A stretch of 64,000 bases of DNA from Pyxicephalus adspersus (taxonomy: Eukaryota > Chordata > Amphibia > Anura > Pyxicephalidae): the NCBI RefSeq assembly GCF_032062135.1, contig NC_092861.1, forward strand, positions 123,647,085 to 123,711,084, read 5' to 3'. Shown here piece by piece: positions 58,704 to 64,000 of this stretch. Made by a program: the position numbers and the translations under genes. Under the pieces are notes generated by a model. It saw nothing but the letters and a program-made list of their open reading frames with translations, was not told the DNA's origin and did no database searches. Each line of letters begins with the position of its first letter. The stretch's first letter is position 1.

Positions 58704-60130
58704 TTAAATTCACAGATTGGGAGGAGTTGAGAGGTATGGCTTCATATCATATATTGATATCATACTTAGCTTACCTCTGTATATTAACATTGTTTTTTAT
58801 AGAAATCCTATTGAAAGCAGCAACCAAGGACATTCAGTGGGCTTTCAGGGCTGGAAATATTTGCCCGTGTAGTGATGGAATTTTTTTTAGAGGATGTGAT
58901 TAGAACTCATTCATAGATTTTACAACTATTCTTATACAGCAAGTAGCCGCATAATATATTCTGCTATAAATCTCTGAAGTCCTGCACAGGTACTGTGAAG
59001 GACTGAATGATTCAAAGCAAAGTAAACAATGATCAGGAGCTTATATCTATAGATCTGAACATTTTCCAATTTTTCCCAATAAAAGTAATTATACCAGTTT
59101 ATCACTAATATTTCCTACCTTTCTGACTCTTCTCTAAACTTGTTTGCAGATTGTATAATATAATCAAAAAACAGATTTGCTGCAAAAAATTACAGTCTAG
59201 GTCTACCAATAAATGACCAATGAAAAGGCCTTTGGGAATGTGCAGCACGCCATACCTATACCTATCTAACACACAAAAAAAAAAACAAATCTGTTTCCAC
59301 TGCATATAATTGACATAAAAATAATCTAAAATCATATTTGTAGAAATGTCTATTTTAGATCAGTAATGTTTCAGAGATGTCAGGCTTAACCCCTCATTTA
59401 TATACATAGTATGCATTTTATTTGCCACATTTACATTTCAATTTTTTTTACTTTGTATTAGCCACACTGCAAACATCAGCAGAATATCACAAAAAATTTG
59501 CAATGTTCAGAAAAAGGAAATCCATTTAGGGTTATTTAAATTGCTATTTCCTTTAGAGAATTGTGGAATGGTTAGCCGTCTAGATTGCCCAGAACAACTG
59601 TAGAAAATACAGTGTTAAAAAAAGAAAAAAATAAGAATCACTTACCGAAGTAATATATGCATTCTGGGGCTAATATTGCTCCGCACACAGGTATATTGAT
59701 AGATGACACAGAGAGGAAATGTATGCATTGTTCTAATGCTCAGACCACACAGACCAGCTTCTGTAATGAAAAACAATTAATTATATAAGTTTAAAAATGC
59801 GAGGGGAGGTTATGGAAAAAAATCCTTCAGTGGTTATATTCAATCAATAAATTGCATTGTTATATTGATTTTCTTAAACAAAATTCACAATAAATTCAAG
59901 AGCACTTAGTTACAGTGGATTTATTTATTATTATGCAGCCGTTTGACCGAAGAGGTGACTTCCCAACCACAGTTTTGCACACACAGAAATCAGCTGTTCA
60001 TACACTAACCTCTATGAGCCTAGAGCTTTTTGTCTTTTTTCTACTTCTACACCTATACTTAATGTCGTTAACACACAACAAGGACATCTCTAGTTTCTAA
60101 TACATGAAAATGTATCTCATTTTCATCAGG
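58704..60130. other. 5' flank, AT-rich, nothing recognised
   Basis: AT-rich DNA with short homopolymers. No gene, repeat family or convincing element seen. Confidence 0.5.
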
Positions 60131-60430
60131 ATTTTCTAGAATTCAAAGGACCACCAAGCCTCAGGCTGGACACCACTGGCAATTTTTGTTTGTGCTATGA
60201 AAACATCCCAGAACTTTTTGCTAGTGATCACTACACATATGATGCTGGAGCGACTGATTGCACAAATTTAGAGCATTGTGCGATCATTAGTGATTAATTC
60301 CTCCTACATGCTACGCTACATTGTTCCTTATGCATAGCCAACAATCGCTAATCGCTGGTGATTAATTGTGGCCAATTCCGGTAGCCCGATTACACAAACA
60401 GAAATCGCCCATGTGCATCCAGCCTAAAAT
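60130..60430. repeat. Probable dispersed repeat
   Basis: Contains GTGATCACTACACATATGATG, AACAATCGCTAATCGCTGG, GTGATTAATTGTGGCC and CATGTGCATCCAGCCTAA. The last resembles an end sequence I recall from frog interspersed repeats. Its boundaries are not clear. Confidence 0.35.
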
Positions 60431-60504
60431 CCAAGCACGTAAAAAATAATTTACACATTTGTATATAAAAAGACCTAAAGTTTTAATCAGTAGGCGGCAA
60501 TAGG

Positions 60505-60585
60505 ATAAACTCAATCAACCAATAAGAAAATGTATTTCAACCTTTTTACCTAAAGTGAAATCCGATTGGTTATGATAAGGTGCCA
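60505..60585. repeat. CCAATCA/TGATTGG hairpin repeat, copy 3
   Basis: CAATCAACCAATAAG on the left and CCGATTGGTTATGATAAGG on the right form an imperfect inverted repeat about 33 bp apart. The same family occurs at 50401-50480 and, partly, at 45796-45820. Confidence 0.5.
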
Positions 60586-60989
60586 CACTTTGCATGCCAT
60601 CATTGCTATTGACATTACCTTAGATAATACTCATTTTTTTTTTACTTTTTTATAGCTGAGTGAAATCCATTTTCAGACAATATCAGCCATCTAAGGCTAA
60701 GAAAAGGCTGTCTGCTATATCTTTCCATGGGATTACTGGACAGGAAGTCAGCTGTGCACAGTCTAATATCTCTCCCCACAATCACCCAATTTATCTCCCA
60801 TATCTTCTTTTCAGATAAGCTCGCAAAACTTTTTCAGAAAGATCTTTAAATGTCATTCATAACTCTTTTGTATAAATCATCATGCTTTTCCTGTAATTGT
60901 GATATGCACAGAGTGGCACATTTGGTGGGATCTCTAGTATTTTAGATGCTGTTTTCTCCAGAAATCTCTATAAATCACAGTCGTTATAC

Positions 60990-61380
60990 TATGCACCATT
61001 TTTTCTCTCTCTTTTTCAGGCTGCAGTAAATAAAGAGAATGTTAAAATAATTTCTTGGGAGTCAGTTTTATTGTGTTTTGCAGTGGGATGCCTGCAGGGA
61101 TTTTATATCTGTCTCATAATTACGGACGGTGGGGCTTTATTCAATGGTCCTGGGGTGGCGTGTTCGCAATTGCTGTCTGAAACCCCATGCTCATGTTGTT
61201 GCTTATTATATCCTTTATAAGTTACTTTGGCTTTATGATAATTCTTAAAGGAGCATTACTATTAGGATTAGGAACAATGATAAACTTTCCAAAATTTATA
61301 GCCGCATCATACAATATTTTTGATGATCCTGATTTGGAAATGTACACCATAAGAATTAACTCCTCCAGGTAGGATTGGAA
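60990..61380. promoter_or_regulatory. Candidate conserved noncoding element, 5' flank
   Basis: Repeat-free stretch with CpG-bearing words in an AT-rich setting (ATTACGGACGGTGGGG, GTGGCGTGTTCGCAATTGC) and TATAAGTTACTTTGGC, ATGATAATTCTTAAAGG and AAGAATTAACTCC. A 61-codon plus-strand frame from 61187 crosses it but resembles no protein. About 5 kb upstream of the promoter. Confidence 0.4.
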
Positions 61381-62600
61381 CATATTGGCATATATTATTA
61401 GGGAAGGAAAAACTTTGCTAATGTTGTTATTTAATAGGTACAAATAGAACTACCCATGGTATTTTCAAAGAAATCATATAGTGGGATATATATAAAAATA
61501 TAATTATAAACATATGAATGTTAAATGGTTAAAGATTACAATTATTTTTTACATATGTGGGTGGAGGAGATCGCAAATTACTTCAAACTACATTGTGGGT
61601 AAATGCAAACCGATATCTGGAATGCAAAATCCTACTAAACTGGGTTTTGCCATCAGCAGATAGCATATCTTGCTACAGGCCCAAAATAATATTGCTCACA
61701 CAAAATGGAGATGTATATTTACAGATTTCTACTTTATATTAGCCTAATTTTGTGATACATCCAGTGTTCTCCTTAAAGAGATGTTGCCCAGCTGTATAAC
61801 ATAGCTCCGAGTATCCCGGGCACAATGTTCTACTAGAAGACATAGATACTCGTACAGTTGGGAACTCTCTTGTATGAAGTCTACTAGATCTATATCCTAA
61901 TGTGTTGCAAGAGTGTAAATCATAGAGGATTTCATAGCTCTTTCAGTAGTTTTCTGTATGAAGTATGAGCAGTGTGGCCTCCAGACGTAACCTTTTAGAA
62001 AAAAAAGACAGTGCTTTTATTTTATGGTGTAAAGTGCTTTTAGCTCCAGGGCTCAGGACGTGAACGTGGTCAGCAAATAGCTCCTCAATCTGAGCTTGTA
62101 GTTGCATCATGTTCTCCAGAGCAGCTTCTTGGAATCAGGAGGCAAAGGGGTTAATGGTTTATCTGAATGGAAAATGGCAAGATCACAACAAAAATCTCCT
62201 CACATGACTTTCAAGGCTGACACCTTCTATTTTTTACTTAAGAATCAATCTATCTTTAGGGGACAAGTCATAATAAATAATACTTTCTGGAGAAAAATAG
62301 TAATTGCATACATTACATGAGGTTGTTTTAAAAATAGTTCTATTCACAGGACAATACACATTTTTTATATCTGTCATTTAAATTGTAAAAAAAAAATGGA
62401 TGTGGACAACTATAAAATCTTGTGAGACATTACCTTTTAAACTATGGGCATTAAAGAGGACCTGAAATTTGGAAGCTGTGCCTACATAAAGGCAAGAAGA
62501 AAACAAATGATTAATCATTGGTTTTGCTTGTAGGCTTTCTATAGCTCATCTTTCCCCCCATTTTTGATTAACCATGCAGCTTTATGTATTGTGCCCTTGA
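61381..62600. other. 5' flank, nothing recognised
   Basis: AT-rich, with scattered E-boxes and no recognisable gene or repeat. Confidence 0.4.
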
Positions 62601-62608
62601 TGGCTCAT

Positions 62609-62640
62609 CTTGGTAGGAGACCATCAAAGCTCCTACCAAG
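62609..62640. repeat. Perfect 11-bp inverted repeat (hairpin)
   Basis: Arms CTTGGTAGGAG (62609-62619) and CTCCTACCAAG (62630-62640) are perfect complements around the loop ACCATCAAAG. They are followed by AGGAGGAGCAGGG. Confidence 0.85.
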
Positions 62641-63639
62641 AGGAGGAGCAGGGCTTTGTTTTTTCATGTCTGAGTTGACCCTGATGACTGGTGGAGTAAC
62701 AATGAAACATCAGCAGGAAGGGTTCCAAAAGCATGGATCCACAGAATGAATAAAGCAAAAACAGGGAGATGTTTGCAGGTCCTCAGGTACAGATTTCTCT
62801 CCAACAAAACAAACAGTCAGGCAGACATGTCCTAGATGATCTTATAATGCAGATGTACATCTGTAAAGCTCAAGGAATGCCTAGACATAGAGAATGCACT
62901 GCTATTTTTCTGAAATAATTTCCGGCAAAGGGAAACATTTTAAAGGTATTGTTCAAACACAGTTTAAATTTCAAGATGCTCCCTACAACACTCAGGTTTT
63001 TATTGTTTCCTGTTAAACTCCTCTTTAACAGCCTCAACCCTTCTAGGAGTGCTTTACACAAGATTTTGGAGCTTATCTGTTTCAATATGTGTGTGTTTAT
63101 TCATATCATATTTCTGAAATTATAATTTAAGCATAAAGAACTTTTTGAGAAGTAAGGTACTGGTGGTGGCAATCCGTACTCCCAATTCATCTGAAATGTC
63201 TTCAGTAGGGACCTTGCTTTGTTTACAAAGCCACATTCATGCAGTTACAGGAAGTGGCGTTTTATAACAGTGCCAGGTGTAAAGTCACTGAGCTCAGTAG
63301 AGTCACTTCCACAGCCAAGGTTTATCGAAGATTACATTGCTTTGTATTTGATATTTTGCATCTGTCCACAGTGGGTGGTGCTGAACCATCTAGTTTAAAG
63401 GTGTGCCCATATAGTTTTTACCATATCATATTAAACTGATAGGCTATGTGTTTAGGTATAGTGGTCTATGTGTCTGCTGTAAAGCCCGGAACCACAGGAA
63501 AAAACAGTATAGAAAAGAGCATTCCATACATGCCATGGTTAATTTCCTGTACCACCTAAAGCAGCTCTTTCTTAGCCAATGTGCACTAAAAATGCTGTGA
63601 ATTTGAACAATTCAGCCTATAACCGGTATACAATCAATA

Positions 63640-63930
63640 AACAAAACTTTGTTTCTGTCCTCCAAGATTTTTCCCCCATTATTGGCCCCAATCTTGCCTC
63701 TCATACAGAACCGAGAAAGTAAATCCAGGCTCTCAAACACAGTGTGCTTGTCAAGGACACCTTTGCCAATCTTGTGTCAGTCATGTGTCGCGGACCTCTG
63801 CATATACATCAGCAGCCAAGGGGAGAGGTTAGGGAAGAAGATAGGTGCTTGGCAATTGACTTTTGACATAGTCCACATTTGCATATTAACAGGTGTGTTT
63901 TGTACAATTAAACTGCGCACCAGATAGCTG
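63640..63930. promoter_or_regulatory. Candidate conserved noncoding element at right edge
   Basis: Repeat-free, mixed composition. Holds GTGTCGCGGACC, a POU-like TTTGCATATTAAC, CAGGTG, AATTGACTTTTGACATAG and AATTAAACTGCGCACC. Confidence 0.35.
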
Positions 63931-64000
63931 ATGGAACAGATTATGAAGGTATCAGTATGTTACATGCCTGGGTAATGATTTTTCTAGGTAGCAGTATAAC

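Noticed and set aside
1..64000. CRISPR arrays, bacterial operons, rRNA or tRNA genes
   Set aside because: None seen; composition, repeats and splice structure are those of a vertebrate nuclear genome.

Overview
The window looks like nuclear DNA from a vertebrate, most likely a frog. It is AT-rich, intron-dominated and full of microsatellites and long homopolymers. It carries short dispersed repeats of kinds I recall from anuran genomes: CCAATCA/TGATTGG hairpin elements, 'GCGCTGTGTAATATGTCAG'-type tails, hAT-like MITEs with CAGTG or CTCAACC ends, and 'CTCCCAACTTTC' fragments. The species cannot be named from the sequence alone. One assembly gap of 147 N lies at 5560-5706.

Only one protein-coding gene can be supported: the 5' part of BCL11A, on the minus strand. 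Coding exon 1 (55756-55810) encodes the NuRD-binding N-terminus MSRRKQGKPQHLSKREYS. Exon 2 (50787-51116, exactly 330 nt) encodes residues 19-128, including the C2HC zinc finger (C48, C51, H66, C71). Both splice junctions are canonical, and the 55-nt and 330-nt coding lengths match the mammalian gene as I remember it. Intron 1 is 4,639 bp. Everything from 50786 down to 1 is intron 2. Exon 3 and the large zinc-finger exon 4 were not found and should lie beyond the left edge. The right part (about 56060-64000) is promoter and 5' flanking DNA.

The 5' end is the most informative region. The 5'UTR resembles the mammalian one closely (recalled from memory) but holds a 36-bp segment repeated perfectly at a 40-bp period. 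It also has three upstream ATGs: a long uORF overlapping the main start out of frame, an 11-codon uORF, and a start-stop ATGTGA element. Upstream is a G-rich promoter with two CCAAT boxes exactly 50 bp apart and TGACGT motifs.

Intron 2, intron 1 and the flank contain many stretches of mixed composition with homeodomain, POU, SOX and GATA-like words and retained CpGs. I mark these as candidate conserved noncoding elements (CNEs). This is inference from composition and from the known CNE density around BCL11A; no alignment was run. Between them lie dispersed repeats, a decayed LINE reverse-transcriptase fragment (44640-44780), a hammerhead-like repeat motif (25214-25247), strong inverted repeats and a perfect oestrogen-response-element palindrome (21969-21983). 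I found no novel multi-gene system; the best leads are regulatory.
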